Below are positions 23,629 to 35,845 of a stretch of DNA of 64,000 nt, piece by piece. The notes under the pieces are model-generated. The model saw only the letters and a program-made list of their open reading frames with translations. It was not told the origin of the DNA and did no database searches. Position 1 is the stretch's first letter. Each line of letters starts with the position of its first letter. This DNA comes from Stramonita haemastoma (lineage: Eukaryota; Mollusca; Gastropoda; Neogastropoda; Muricidae), in the NCBI GenBank assembly GCA_030674155.1, contig CM060326.1, positions 16,362,690 through 16,426,689 of the forward strand, given 5' to 3'. The translations under genes were made by a program, and so were the position numbers.

Positions 23629-24869
23629 CCCTCTGGACATTTGTGAACAAAGCAGCATGACACAAATTAATACACACCTGTCTTTTAATGCCAAATCATT
23701 TTCATACAATCCATTCAGAAGAAATGTGCTAAAGCACTCATTCTTAAATGCACTACATCAGTTGCAAATCAAGATTCCTCTGCTTTTTCTGATGTTGCCG
23801 AAAGTTGACTTTGAAGACTGTGTTGATAAACTGTTTTCTGTGGGATAATAAAAGATGATTCTGGAGTTAAAAGTCCAATTAGATTTTGTTTCAACATGCC
23901 TATAAAATGTTTTAAAATATTTTCACTATCATGAAGTCTTTCCAAATCAGAATGATAATGTGAAAAGCAAACTGAATACTAAAATGCAATATCCCTTTCC
24001 ATAACTTTTTTTTTTAATGAAAAAGACAAAAACCAAAGCTATAGACATTTCACATGGCCTCAGAAAGACTGAGAACATTTTTGACCAAATCCTTAATCCA
24101 ATATGTGTCCCCTTTTTTTCTTACTCAAAAAAAAATTTTCAAATACATAATGACTGTTGACCCCTGTAGTGAAAAAGATCACAAAAAATAATGTGCCAGA
24201 GCATTTTCAAAGTTTCCTTTGAATGAAATCAAAACGCTTACAGATCTCTTTAAACTGTAAAAAAAAAAAAAAAAATCTGAAAAGGAGAGTGGAGAAAGAG
24301 AAATGGCCAACACATACACAATAATTTGCAGGTATTTTTTTTTATAAGGGAAAAAAACAGAAGAGGAATAAGTATGGACTCATAATATTTGTGGAGATGA
24401 TGCATATGTACACTGTCTTCAGAGAGTCGAACATCATAACCCCCCTCCCTTCTACATCTTGTGTCGGACTTTCTTCAGTGGAGAACAATTTTGGCCGACC
24501 AATAAGTCATGACCAGATTACATGCAGGTGGAGACACATCACACCTAAAAAGTCCATGACAGATCCATCCATTCCAATCCAATAAATAGCTACAGAGATC
24601 CAAGATATCAGACCAACCTAACCATTGCGTAACTATCTTAACCAGTCTGAAAATAAGAAGAAAAGCTGGAAGACAGAGACCATCATAAGAGTACACACTC
24701 TATGTATGAACATTCTGCATAACTTGGCTTTCTTTTTTTTATCAATCTCCAAATCAAACATAAACTTTCAAATAAATATCAACAGCATACACTTTTAAAA
24801 AAAAAGAAGTATTAAAAAGCCATTAAAAAAAAAAAAACACTGGATTTTCACAGAAAAGTTTTTTTTCTA

Positions 24870-24985
24870 GATGACACACAAAATAAGTATATTTTTTGTA
24901 ACTTATCTCTCTTTTGAAAACTACACCTTTACAAAAATAAGTATATTTTTTGTAACTTATCTCTCTTATGACAACTATACACCCT
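24870..24985. repeat. Two-copy tandem duplication, about 52 bp
   Basis: AAATAAGTATATTTTTTGTA followed by ACTTATCTCTCTT occurs twice in a row (about 24,879 and 24,932). Confidence 0.9.
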
Positions 24986-26530
24986 TAAAAACAAGATACA
25001 TAAGAAATGTACAGTTACCAAACTTAACAACAAAAGGCATATGGGCAACCATGCACTCGTTTTCATTTTAACTTATTCTCCTCGCTGGCTACCCTTCACC
25101 TTTCACAAGTCTCCCTTATGAAAACATCACGCATTCATTTCAGGTGAACAACAACTAATAACTAAATTCAATAAAACTGATAGATATCACCCTCCATCAG
25201 TTATGAGCCACATTGTATGTACCACAAGTCAGCGTTAACTGTTAACATTTCATAAATCCGCATTAAAGAAAATAGAGGCAAAAGGTAAAAAGAAAATATA
25301 TACACTAAAAAAAAAAAAAAAAAAGAAGATGGTTATTCAATAAAATAATTTTGTTTAAAGGATTGAAAATCAGGCAATTATCCATTACAAATTGAAATTC
25401 TAGGCTCAAGCGACAAACTGAGAAATTGACGAATTTTGCATCGTACAAGATGAACAGGATGAGGGGTTGGGGTGTTTTTGCATGTGTTTTTAAAGCAAAA
25501 GGAAACGAAATCACGCCTTAGTACTTCAGTGCACAGTAGAAGGAAGTTTATCATTCTATAATGAAAACAAAATTGACAAGCTGACCTCTGGCTCCACCTG
25601 CCTAGTGTAAAATCACAGGTAGGTCAGGCACAATTCGACTCTTTTTGTGGTGGCTGGTCATAACTGAAGGATTGAGAATAAAGAGATAGAAAAGAGAAAC
25701 CTACCTGCAACAGAGGCCAAATTTAAGAGAATGAAACAAGGAAAACTGAACATCTCTGCACAGATACATTTGACAGCAGAGAGAGCAAAGACTTGTAGGA
25801 AAACAAAAAACCATGAATAATACATGAAATGAATGTCAAGATATTGAAATCAAAACTGACATTTTTTTTTTCGAAGCATTAAAATTACAGCAAAAATTCT
25901 TGTTTACATAAAATTTCCTCTTAGCTGGTCACCAAAGTTTTTCACCCATTGTCAAAACACACTGAATTCACTTCATTTACAAAAAAAAACACAAAAAACC
26001 CCCCACTTCAAGCTGCAAGGAAATGTGGTGTACGTCTTGATCCCCATTGTATAGTTTGACACCAAAACAAAAAGACAACTTGGGGGAGAGGCAGGATAGT
26101 CTAGTGGTTAAACCACCCACCAAACATGTCCACATGCCTCTGTCCACATGACCGACATATCCCAGATCCCATATTATGTCATGACTGAAAGTGGTATACA
26201 ATATGCCAGTTTAATTAAAAGAACTGAATAATCATTTCCGCGGATGTATAAAATCTTGATTAGTTACCGCTGCACTCTGAAAATACAACTAAAAAAAGCC
26301 AAGAGAAACAAAAAAGATTATTTTTAAAAGCCTATCCGCATTAAATGAAAAAAAAAAACCCTGGTCAAATAATTTTTCCTACTGTCACTGTTGGAGAGAT
26401 TGTCATGTTGTAACTCACAATTCTTACAATAAAAAAAAACCCTCACTAGAACTGTTTTTTACTCTCAAAAGAATGTTAAAGTCCTTCATCATTGGCAAAA
26501 CAGATTCATCCTACTTATACCTCTAGTGAT

Positions 26531-26602
<72 letters not shown>
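26531..26602. repeat. (CT)n microsatellite
   Basis: About 72 bp of uninterrupted CT. Confidence 0.97.
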
Positions 26603-26604
<2 letters not shown>

Positions 26605-28240
26605 ATAAATAATTATAATCGCTGTACAAAAATACTGTTCGCAAGTCAGATCTATAAATGAAAACCTTTTTTTCATAGAATATATAATAATGTGCTTTGT
26701 ACACGGCACTAAGAAAATATCATTTTCACTCCACATATTGGTGAAGTATCTGTAAAGGTGATGAAGAGCATAAAGTCTCACACGAGCATAACAATCGTGT
26801 TCCAGATTGGTAGTCGGGATCTTGATTAACAAAATATACATTATATCTGCAACGGACACTGTCATAAAGCCACTTTACCAGCTCATCTTCAACACTCGTC
26901 AAGCCTCACCATTCTTGAAAACTAACTGAACGCACTCGTCAAAACACATCACTTCAATAAAAACCGTGACTACACTTGAACAACTCCTTGACATTATACA
27001 GGCTACAAGGATGACAAGGTGATTTCTGGAATAGATAAAATGTAACGGCTGCATAGAAAGACTGTCTTCCCTGAAACAGGTCTGAAAAGGGGTTGTGCTG
27101 AACCCAAGCCAAAAGCTCTTGTCAGTGATCGATGAAAGCAAAAAAAAAGTTGCGTTAAGTGCCAAGGCCTCTATTCATTAAAATGGTGAACATTATAATT
27201 TGAAATGTTAAGCTGAGCTGTGAGAAATTCCTAGCGTGAGAACCTGAACTCTCCATCGAAGAAAAACATCATAAGAACCTGTACTCTCCTTTATAGAAGA
27301 AAAATGTCCTCTTAATGCAAGCCAGTGTGTGTCTGTCTATGTGGCAAGGTATTTGAAAATAGCCATACAGGCCAACTTCTCAGCCACTGTGTTCTTACAT
27401 TCTCACAGCGATTCCTAAGCATGATGGGTGAGGCCAAGGGCATATATATTCCTAGTGAGCATATACATGCATCAACAACCTAACCATCTTTCTAATATCA
27501 CTCCTTTTTTTTTTTTTGAAAGATGTTAAACTGAAGACCAACTTACCATCTTTCATGGCAAGAGTGGCTGGTGGTATGGATGATAGAAACGTACCCAGAA
27601 TTCTACCTGCTTATTATGTAACAGTATTAACGAAGACTTCAGATATTGGAGAAGTATTATTCATATATCTAGACATCAAATACTTGGGAAGCACATTTTA
27701 CGTCTGCTTATAAATCAAGATTTCAAATACTGGGGAAACATAAAAAGAAAATTTCAAACAGTCTGGAAATATTCGCTATACATCGAGATCTTAAATACTG
27801 AGGAAACTGTACATGTAAAGCAAGACTTGTAAATAATGGTGACGTTTTACATCCATACTGGAAAGAAGACAGAAAAAGAAAGGGAGAAGAGCAGAAAAGT
27901 TATACTCGAGAGTGAAGGCCCCCTACAGAGTATCAGAGAGGGTTTGTTCGGTTTGGTGCATACTCTGTTTATCACTGTGTGGAGTTAAAAAAAAAAATGA
28001 CATGCCATATCATGTCACATCGAATCTTCTTGCGGTGTCATATCTACCATCTGATTACTGTAACAGAAATGAAGATTTACAAATGAGCTTTACAGATGAG
28101 CGAGCCCCTAGAAGCTTCTTTCACCGGCCAATATCAATCAATATGTCGCATAATACTGCACGATAAAGCCACATCATGGCACCACCACACCATTACAACC
28201 TTAGGCACTTTGGTATCATTTCAAACTAGAAAGAAATTAT

Positions 28241-28275
<35 letters not shown>

Positions 28276-29149
28276 GAAACATACATGTCTATCTTATTCC
28301 TTTGGTTCAGGCTGAATCTGAAGATATTGCAAGTTGAAGCTGAAGCAGTGTAAGAGAGAATGGTAAAATAATACTATGCTCAGAAATATCTAGTTTTGTC
28401 TAAAACCATCCCACTCACCCAACCCCAACCCCTCCCTAAAACAAAAAGCTAAATTCAAATTTTACTTTGGCAAGTCCAATCAACGTTCATGTCATTATTT
28501 TCTGACCTAATGAGGGAAAAAATTATTTGGTGACAAATTTGTCACCTTTTCATGTTCTTGACAAAACAAAACTGACGTGAAATCAGACTGAGATTATAAC
28601 TAAGAGAAAAAAAAAATTCAGGACATAAAAACAAAAAGGCATCATTTGAACTGAACACAAAAACTACAACCAACAAAAAAAATGAAACCAACCATCTTAC
28701 TCGTCTGAACTATGTACACTTTTACAACCAGAAACAAACATACTATATCATGAACTAAAATTACCTTCTGCTTATGTGCAAACTCAGATTCTGTACCAAT
28801 ATTCTCAAGAATTTAAAATAAAACTCGCAAATATCATCTCAACAGTATTTGTTTTCCAAAATCAGTGGTTAAGAAAGGCAATAAAACTAAAGAAAAAAAA
28901 GTAAAACTAAAGAGAAATTGTGAAACACACACAAAAAAATTTCAATGCATACGACACATTTTTTTATATAAAAATATTCTTTAAAAATTCTAATTGCCAT
29001 TCACAACCACAAGCTTTTTTTGCTTTTTTACAACAGCAAGTACATTTCATATCACCTCACATTTCATTTAATGTGAAAAAAGTAACTGCACACAAACATC
29101 ACATACAAAACAATATTCTTCCTCAAAGTTTTCTACAGATTTTAAACTG

Positions 29150-29400
29150 AGTCCTTCCAAAAGTCCTTCAGATGAGACTATACACTGAGACCCCGTGTGC
29201 AAACGCACGCAGAACATCTAGTGCACACGTTAAATCCTGTTCCGCTTTGCGTAAGAGTAGGCCATTGTCTGCCTGTGGGAACAGATGACAAGATTTACAA
29301 AACTGCATGCACACAGGAACTGGACGTAAAAAAGCACATGAGTGCTTATTCCATTATCCTCCATATAAAACAATAAATGAATAAATAAATAAATAAAATT
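29150..29400 (+). mobile_element. SINE-A, 5'-truncated
   Basis: It starts inside the core (AAAGTCCTTCAGATGAGACT) and continues through CGCAGAACATCTAG, AGAGTAGGCCATTG and GTGCTTATTCCATTATCC to an (AATA)n tail. No tRNA head. Confidence 0.85.
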
Positions 29401-29534
29401 ATGCTCTTTTTTCCGCTTCTTTTCATCCCATTCTCAGAATCTTTAACTAACAGGTAGTGTGTCTGACAATAAATAATGACTGCACGAACCTCCATCATAT
29501 TAGATGCACACTGCAATCCATACTAAAAATTTTG

Positions 29535-29745
29535 TGGATTAGACTACAAACCGAGGTCCAGTGTGCGAATATCTTGCCCAAGTGTTAAAACCCGCTCCAC
29601 TTTTCAGAAGAGTAGGCCATTGTGTGCCAGTGGGAATGGATGACAAAACTGCATACACATAGGGACTGGCTGTAAAAAACAAAAATCACATGAGTGCTTA
29701 TTCCATTATCCTCGAAATAAAATAATAAAATAAAATAAATTCAAA
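29535..29745 (+). mobile_element. SINE-A, 5'-truncated
   Basis: This second copy lies about 150 bp downstream in the same orientation. It contains AGAGTAGGCCATTGTGTGCC, AGTGCTTATTCCATTATCC and an (AATAAA)n tail. Confidence 0.85.
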
Positions 29746-29994
29746 TGGAAAACTAATTCTCGTCACAGTCAGTCAGCACAATCAGAAAATTAATATTACA
29801 TTTCACAAAAATCTCTTTTTTTGCCCCCTACCAAGATTCATCTCCTCCACAATACACAACACTTTTTACTATTTACATTTTAGACTTACGGCCCACACCA
29901 GAAAAAGTTAAACAAAAAAACAACAAAAGCAAACATCCAAGCATTCCTCCTGCCATCAAAACCCAATCTCTTCAGGAAAATCTTTCATCTTTGA

Positions 29995-30390
29995 CGCTAT
30001 CGCTGAAAGAACAGAGCGTCTGACTTCCATCCCTGAGTCTATGAAGTTGTGGGTTCGAATCTTGACTGCAGCAACATCTGGTGAAATAAGGATGGAGATT
30101 TTTATCGCCTTCCAGGTCAACTCAAAAAAAGTGCTGACTGACCTGCCAGTATCTTGATTCATTTAAGTGTGTGTATAAATATATATGTGTATATATATAT
30201 ATATATATATACTTGAAGATTAAAGATGTGCTAAAAAAAATCATTATTCCTGTCAGCAGCTGTGAGTTATGGAAACATAAACACACCCAGCATGCACCTG
30301 GGAGAAGGATGGGCTCCGCCAGTTTCAACTTGCAATAGAGATAGCTAGAACAATTCAGTGCCAAGTGGCAAAGACTCCGCAAGGAGTTGA
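29995..30390 (+). mobile_element. SINE-B, near full length
   Basis: The tRNA-like head contains GTGGGTTCGAATCTTGAC (B box). It is followed by CATCTGGTGAAATAAGGATG, CCAGGTCAACTC and GTGCTGACTGACCTGCCAGT, then the 3' part shared with 13.5 and 62.1 kb (CATAAACACACCCAGCATGC). A (TA)n tract sits in the middle. Confidence 0.75.
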
Positions 30391-30854
30391 AAGATGAAGA
30401 GACTCTTGAGATGAGTATTTTATGGTCTTTTTTTTCACAGGCTGCTACTGTTACAGTTAACTGCTTCTGCTGGTACTGCTGTTGTTGTTGCTGATGATGT
30501 TGCTGATGATGATGGTGATGTTACTGTTCTTGCTTCTGCCACTGCCTACTTTCACCACATAGTTTTTCACCCAGCTTCGATCCAAAACTAAAACCTGAAC
30601 TTTAATTCACAAACACACACACACACAATACAAAAACTCCCACATCTCCTGATAAAACCCACTTTTTTTCTTCTTTTTTTTTCTATATATATAGTTCCAT
30701 ATATCACTGCACTCAATTCATAAACAAACCAAAAAAACCCAACCTAACCCACCCCACTCCCAACCACCCCACTAAAAAAAAAAATCCCAACTTTTCAATT
30801 TATTTAACTAGGAGAAAGAAACTTTGATGATGATTTCAAAGTGGTGCTGAGAGT

Positions 30855-30991
30855 TCATTCCTTTCCTGAGACGTAGTCGGCGAGGCGAGAGCCGTATTTC
30901 TTGGTCATTTCGTAGGCCAGGAAGAGGGCGCCAGTAGCGGGGAATGTCCTCACCACTGTCGGCCCCAGCCCTTTGTACAGGGCTCGGAATC
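30855..30991 (-). CDS. SLC25A15: SLC25A15 exon 6 (C-terminus)
   Basis: This encodes residues 285-329, ending in ...YVSGKE and TGA at 30,855-30,857. It starts at phase 1 after TTTAG. It carries the last transmembrane repeat of the carrier, with [20 protein letters not shown] followed by FLAYE. The third-repeat glycine motif (KGLGPT) and the conserved Pro-Ala-Gly block are typical of ornithine carriers. The acceptor is preceded by a CA tract (GT on the sense strand). Confidence 0.93.
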
Positions 30992-31048
30992 CTAAACACA
31001 CACACACACATACATGTATAAACACAAACACCACATTCCTACCAACAA

Positions 31049-31150
<102 letters not shown>

Positions 31151-31633
31151 CGCTCCACCACATAATGAGACGGAGTGCACATGAGGTCAATTTTTAGTTA
31201 TTGACATGTTATTAATGTGCAATAAAGTGGCTATCAAATACAAAAAACAGATTGAAAATCTGACAATATTGTGCAACATTATTACAAATTGAAATGATAG
31301 ACTGCAGGATGTGACAAAATGAGAAACACACAAGTTTATTTCAGTAACAGGTTGTCGGAATGAGTGCTTTGGTATTTTCAAAACACATTTAAAAGCAAAA
31401 GGAATAAAAATGATACCTTGATATTTCATTATAAGATAAATAAACAGATCTAGTTTAATAATCAATCAAAATCACAAAATAGACAACTTGACCCCCACCT
31501 GCCTTTAAAGGCTCCTAGCGCAAAATTGGGTAATGTGCTAAGCGACTCATTTCATGTTGGAGCGCCATATATATATATATATATATCACACACACATCAA
31601 ATCCCACACACCACCAACTCACAACACATAGTG

Positions 31634-31672
<39 letters not shown>

Positions 31673-31711
31673 ACATACACACTGACACATCACACACACA
31701 CACACAACACA

Positions 31712-32075
31712 GACGGGATAGCCTAGTGGTCAGAACATTGCGCTCGCAATTTGACGACTCAGGTTCAATTCTCCTTCAAGGAGATTTTTCTCCTGGAGTT
31801 AACATCAGTGCTGACTCCACTCTCCCCCAAAGTCCTTCGGATGAGACTATAAACCGAGGCCCCATGTGTGAACACACGCAGAACATCTTGCGCATACATT
31901 AAATCCTGTTCTACTTTCCGTAAGAGTAGGCCATCGTTTGCCGGTGGGAACAGATGACACAATTTAAAAAACTGCATACACACAGGGACTGGATCTAAAA
32001 AAAAAAAGCACAAGAGTGCTTATCCCATTATCCTCGATATAAAAGAATAAAATAAAAAAAATAATCATAATAAAT
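31712..32075 (+). mobile_element. Full-length SINE-A in SLC25A15 intron 5
   Basis: Plus orientation, antisense to the gene. It has the A box GGGATAGCCTAGTGGTCAGA, B box GGTTCAATTC, a GGAGATTTTTCTCC hairpin, the core with CGCAGAACATCTTG, and the end GTGCTTATCCCATTATCC with an (AATAAA)n tail. The head starts directly after a CA tract. Confidence 0.9.
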
Positions 32076-32085
32076 GAATAAAACA

Positions 32086-32335
32086 ATACACATAGACACA
32101 AACCAACACACACCCACACCCCACACAAACCAACACACACTGACACATCCACACCCACACAAACCAACACACACTGACACATCCCACACCCACACAAACC
32201 AACACACACTGACACATCCCACACCCACACAAACCAACACACACTGACACATCCCACACCCACACAAACCAACACACACTGACACATCCCACACCCACAC
32301 AAACCACACACACTGACACATCCCACACACACACA
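32086..32335. repeat. 35-bp minisatellite in intron 5
   Basis: About six tandem copies of a unit containing CACACAAACCAACACACACT and GACACATCCCACACC. Poly-C tracts (32,339-32,353, 32,369-32,400) and CA-rich sequence follow. The sense transcript would be G-rich, with quadruplex potential about 150 nt downstream of exon 5. Confidence 0.9.
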
Positions 32336-32541
32336 ACACCCCCCCCCCCCCCCACGCACACAAACAACCCCCCCCCCCCCCCCCCCCCCCACACCCCCCC
32401 ACACCCACAATACACACAAGCACACAAACCAACACACAACCCACACAAACCAACACACACTAACACCACCCCCCCACACACACACACTGTCACAAACACA
32501 GAGAGTAAATAAACTGTGAAAGATCAGAGCAGCCACACTAC

Positions 32542-32702
32542 CTTCATTTTTGAAGATGTGGGTGATGGTGGCGGTGAACGAGGGCGCCTTCTGCCCATCA
32601 ACCGTTTGCACCTGGATACGGGACTTGCACACGTCGGCCGGAAAATGGCCACCCACAACGCCACTCCCCCCACCCCTCCACACACCACCGTCCTCAACGC
32701 AC
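32542..32702 (-). CDS. SLC25A15: SLC25A15 exon 5 (one-base frameshift)
   Basis: This encodes residues 231-284 with the third signature motif FPADVCKSRIQV. The exon is 161 nt where 162 are needed. The first part reads GALRTVVCGGVGGVALWVAI in one frame; PADVCKSRIQVQTVDGQKAP reads in the next. The break is at the F-P junction near 32,640, where a run CCC is present as CC. Both splice sites are intact (TTGCAG acceptor, AAG|GTAGTG donor) and phases match exons 4 and 6. A consensus error is more likely than a real mutation. Confidence 0.92.
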
Positions 32703-32949
32703 CTGCAACGATAGACCTTCCTCCGTTAGTGGTCAGTTGATGATAACAACAGGACAGGATAGCTCAGGCTAGGCCTATGGAAAAAATTATCCTCTTTTAA
32801 GTCTTTCTGGAAAGAAAGCAGAAAATAGGCAAGAATGAGGTGACAGGAAGAAAAGGAACTTGGCCAAGACAAAGACCGTTAGAAAAGAGGGCATTTCTTT
32901 TCCAGGTAGGGATGCTTTTTATACTGACAGGCCCCTGGCATGCCTGTAT

Positions 32950-33255
32950 ATTTATTCTTTTTTTTATTTATTTCATTGTTTTATATCAAGGATAATGGGA
33001 TAAGCACTCATGTTCTTTTTTTCATCCAGTCCCCTTGTGTATGCAGTTGTGTAAATATTGTCATCTGTTTCCACCGGCACACAATGGCCTACTCTTACAA
33101 AAAGCAGAACAGGATTTAACATGAGCACAAGATGTTCTGCGTGCGTTCGCACACGGGGCTTCCATTTACAGTCTCATCCAAAAGACTTTAGGGGAGAGTA
33201 GAGTCAGCACTGATGTTAACTCCAGGGGAAAAATCCCCTCCAACGGGAATCGAAC
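32950..33255 (-). mobile_element. SINE-A, head truncated, in intron 4
   Basis: Minus orientation. It contains the (ATAAA)n tail, ATAATGGGATAAGCACTCAT, CACCGGCACACAATGGCC and GATGTTCTGCGTGCG, ending at GGGAATCGAAC inside the B box. Confidence 0.87.
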
Positions 33256-33391
33256 ACCCATAGAGGGGGGTGAATCCTACACATTAGCAGCATGCATTAT
33301 ATCTGAAGCTGTACCAGCTAATGGGGAGACATCAGAAAGGAGTTGCGCCTTGAGTTTTTTCTATATTTTAGAAGGGGAGTGGAGCCAGTCC

Positions 33392-33695
33392 TTTTGAAGG
33401 TAAAAAAGGTAAAGGTGTCCCATAACCTACACAGTCATAGAGGAGTGAGGTGTCAAAGACCTCTGCTTTTCTAGGGGCCAGCATACTGAGGGTGGCGCCC
33501 ATCTCCTCTCCCTCGCTGCTTTACCTTCCCTGACCCTAAAGAGGGCAGGTATCCATTTACAGCTGGGTGAACGGGGGACAGTTCTGAAAACAAGGCGTGC
33601 AAACAGTCACCCATCCACTTGGTAACCATGATTGACACTGCTTAACCTTGGCTGAGGGAAAGCGAGCGCTCTGACCACTGAGCTGTCCCGTCAGC
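33392..33695 (-). mobile_element. SINE-C (tRNA/5S-like) in intron 4
   Basis: Read on the minus strand: GGGACAGCTCAGTGGTCAGA, then AGGTTAAGCAGTGTCAATCA and GGTTACCAAGTGGATGGGTG (5S-like), then the body, ending in (TTTACC)n. It is full length and lies about 140 bp from the SINE-A. Confidence 0.88.
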
Positions 33696-33798
33696 TTACG
33701 CAGTCCTTTGAATTAAAGGGAAAGAACTAAACACAGACTAATTTTTAATCCAACAGCTTATAGTTGTTCCCCTTTGACTTAGTAATTAGTTGCAATTG

Positions 33799-33804
<6 letters not shown>

Positions 33805-33880
<76 letters not shown>
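33805..33880. repeat. (TA)n microsatellite in intron 4
   Basis: About 75 bp of uninterrupted TA. Confidence 0.97.
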
Positions 33881-33884
<4 letters not shown>

Positions 33885-33899
33885 GTAGAACTTTCTGAA

Positions 33900-34095
33900 C
33901 ACAGCACATTACATCTTGCACACACATTAAATCCTGTTCCACTTTTCGTGAGAGTAGGCCATCATGTGCCGGTGGGAACTGATGACACGATTTATAAAAA
34001 CTGCATACACATGGGGACTGGATGTAAAAAGGCACGAGTGCTTATTCCATTATCCTTGATATAAAAGAATAAAATAAAAATATTAAAATATTTTT
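33900..34095 (+). mobile_element. SINE-A, 5'-truncated, in intron 4
   Basis: It runs from ACATCTTGCACACACATTAA through AGAGTAGGCCATCATGTGCC and AGTGCTTATTCCATTATCC to an A/T-rich tail. Confidence 0.85.
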
Positions 34096-34268
34096 TTTAA
34101 TTTTGTAAAATAAAAAATAAACACACAGACACACACACACCCATCCCCACACAACTACCCCCCCCCCCCCCCCCCGCCCCCCACACAACCACCCACCCTC
34201 CCACACCCCCACACAACCACATCCCCCCACCTTTCCCACAAAAACACCCACACCACCCCCACACCCAC

Positions 34269-34440
34269 CTATTTCATCTTTCTTCTTGCCGGGAGGGGTG
34301 AGGAAAGCTCGGCTGATCTCGTAGCCGCCAAAGAAGAAGAAGTATCCGGGCATCTCTCGCATGAAGGTGCTGGTCAGTCCTTTGTACAGCCCCGGAATCC
34401 CCTCACTGCGTAGAATCTCCTTGGTCAGACCGTAGGGGTT
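34269..34440 (-). CDS. SLC25A15: SLC25A15 exon 4
   Basis: This encodes residues 174-230, beginning NPYGLTKEILRSEGIPGLYK and including MREMPGYFFFFGGYEISRAF. The YFFFFGGYE block is highly characteristic of ornithine carriers and lies at the end of the second carrier repeat. It starts at phase 0 after TTTGCAG and ends ATAG|GTGGGT at phase 1. A poly-C/CA tract (34,130-34,262) lies just downstream, so the donor abuts low-complexity, G-rich sense sequence. Confidence 0.95.
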
Positions 34441-34849
34441 CTGCAAAACAAACAGTGTGTTTTTTTTATTTATATAATACACTTTATGTCACAGCAGATT
34501 TCTCTGCATGAAATTTCGGGCTGCTCTCCCCGGGGAGAGGGTTGCCACAAGATCAGCGCCACCCTTTTTTTTTTTTTCTTTTTCCTGTCTGCAACTGTAT
34601 TTGTTTATCAAAGTGGCTTTTTTTTTTTTTACAGAATTTTGCCGGGGACAACCCTCTTGTTGCCCTGGGTTCTTTTGCGTGCGCTAAATAATGATGTGTA
34701 ACACAGGATTTCTGTCTATTGTCTCATCGAAAGACTAGCTAGCACCCAGACCACCACTCATGTCTAATGGATGGGGGAAAAGTTTGAGGCCCAATTTTTC
34801 AACAGCCTTGGTCGTTTTTTTTTTCCTTTTTGTTGTTTTGTTCCTCAGC

Positions 34850-35080
34850 TAGTGTTCTGAGGTTTACCATGGTGAGACTTTATGTATGCGACTGTTCTCT
34901 ACTCCCCCCCCCCCCCCCCCCCCCCCCAATTTCAGTAGCTGCATTCCAATTTCAATCAGGGATTGTGTCTAAATATGACACCCTGTGTGCACACACGTTT
35001 TAAAAATTTCATCATCATTCCTTTGGCATAAACGACCTACATTTCCTAAAGGCAGAACAGGTTTTTAACGCTATCCCTAC
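34850..35080 (-). mobile_element. SINE-D fragment in intron 3
   Basis: It shares GGTGAGACTT, TATGCGAC, a poly-C tract of about 25, GTAGCTGCATTCCAA, ATATGACACCCTGTGTGC and CAGAACAGGTTTTTAA with the copy at 52.27 kb. It is diverged. Confidence 0.65.
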
Positions 35081-35711
35081 TTAAGGGAGAGCAGAGAACC
35101 CTCTTTCCCTGTACACGTGCACTGTGCTCATTTCTATGCTTCTGTGGCCCATATGTGGGTGATATGTAGGGAAAGGTTAGGAGAGGGTTGGTTGCCCTAT
35201 AGCAGGCAACCACAGGGAAAAGGTTAACCATGTGTGCGAGATAGTCTGCCACTTTGACATTCAGTTTATTTTTTTTTCTTTTTTTTGTTTTTTTTTTTTG
35301 TGCTGCCTCATCTTCTGTGACGTCCCGTCCTGCTGTTCCCACCCGCTCATTTCAATCTCCCGCCACAGCCATACCCAGATTCTTATGTCTCAACCTCAGG
35401 GTTCGGGAGTCCACAGGGAGCCCATCAATATCAGGCGCCGTGGCCACAGCCAGGGGGCCTGCACTGTTGCTGGGTCATTTTGGTGGTGTTCAGTGGTGCC
35501 TGTTCTGAGCTAACATAAGCAGGACACCACTACTAAGCCCCAACAACGACAGTATTAGCTCAGTCGTGAGCCAAGCTGAGTGAGTCACCCACCCTAGGTG
35601 ACAGTTCTATTTTCTTGTCAAACTGGGAAGACAGGGCAAGGCTGGAATGGAGCCCAGCCTCTTAATGTACCAGATGTGTACTGCAGTCAGGACCTCCATT
35701 TTTCCTCTCAT

Positions 35712-35845
35712 TTAACCCTTTCACTGCTATCATATTTTGCTCAGGCACATGCTGGACAAAACAGAGTGAGCGTTGAATCATGACGAACAGCGATCATCAA
35801 CTGAGCATTTCTGGTTAGCAGTTTCTATGACAAACACTGTTGTGG
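35712..35845 (+). mobile_element. MITE-like fragment with TTAACCCTTT end
   Basis: It begins TTAACCCTTTCACTGC and contains ACATGCTGGACAAAACAGAG and GAATCATGACGAACAGC. The same interior occurs in reverse at 63.27-63.40 kb, whose opposite end is also TTAACCCTTT. Ends of this type with a TTAA target resemble piggyBac-related elements. No transposase is present. Confidence 0.5.

Larger units (their letters stand above)
23640..30854 (-). other. Possible long 3' UTR of the ornithine carrier gene
   Basis: After the carrier's stop codon the minus strand is T-rich for about 7 kb, with many poly-T runs and no coding-like segment. Microsatellites are sparser than elsewhere. A possible poly(A) signal ATTAAA lies at 23,684-23,689 on the minus strand, followed by GT-rich sequence. 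Within this span are a 52-bp tandem duplication (24,870-24,985), a (CT)n tract, two SINE-A copies, one SINE-B, and an isolated tRNA-like stretch near 26,090 (GGATAGTCTAGTGGTTAAAC). Extent is inferred from composition only; it could equally be plain intergenic DNA. Confidence 0.3.

Noticed and set aside
32028..32499. Cys/Val/Gly-rich minus-strand frames of about 140 residues
   Set aside because: They are translations of the 35-bp minisatellite and poly-C tracts in intron 5 of SLC25A15.
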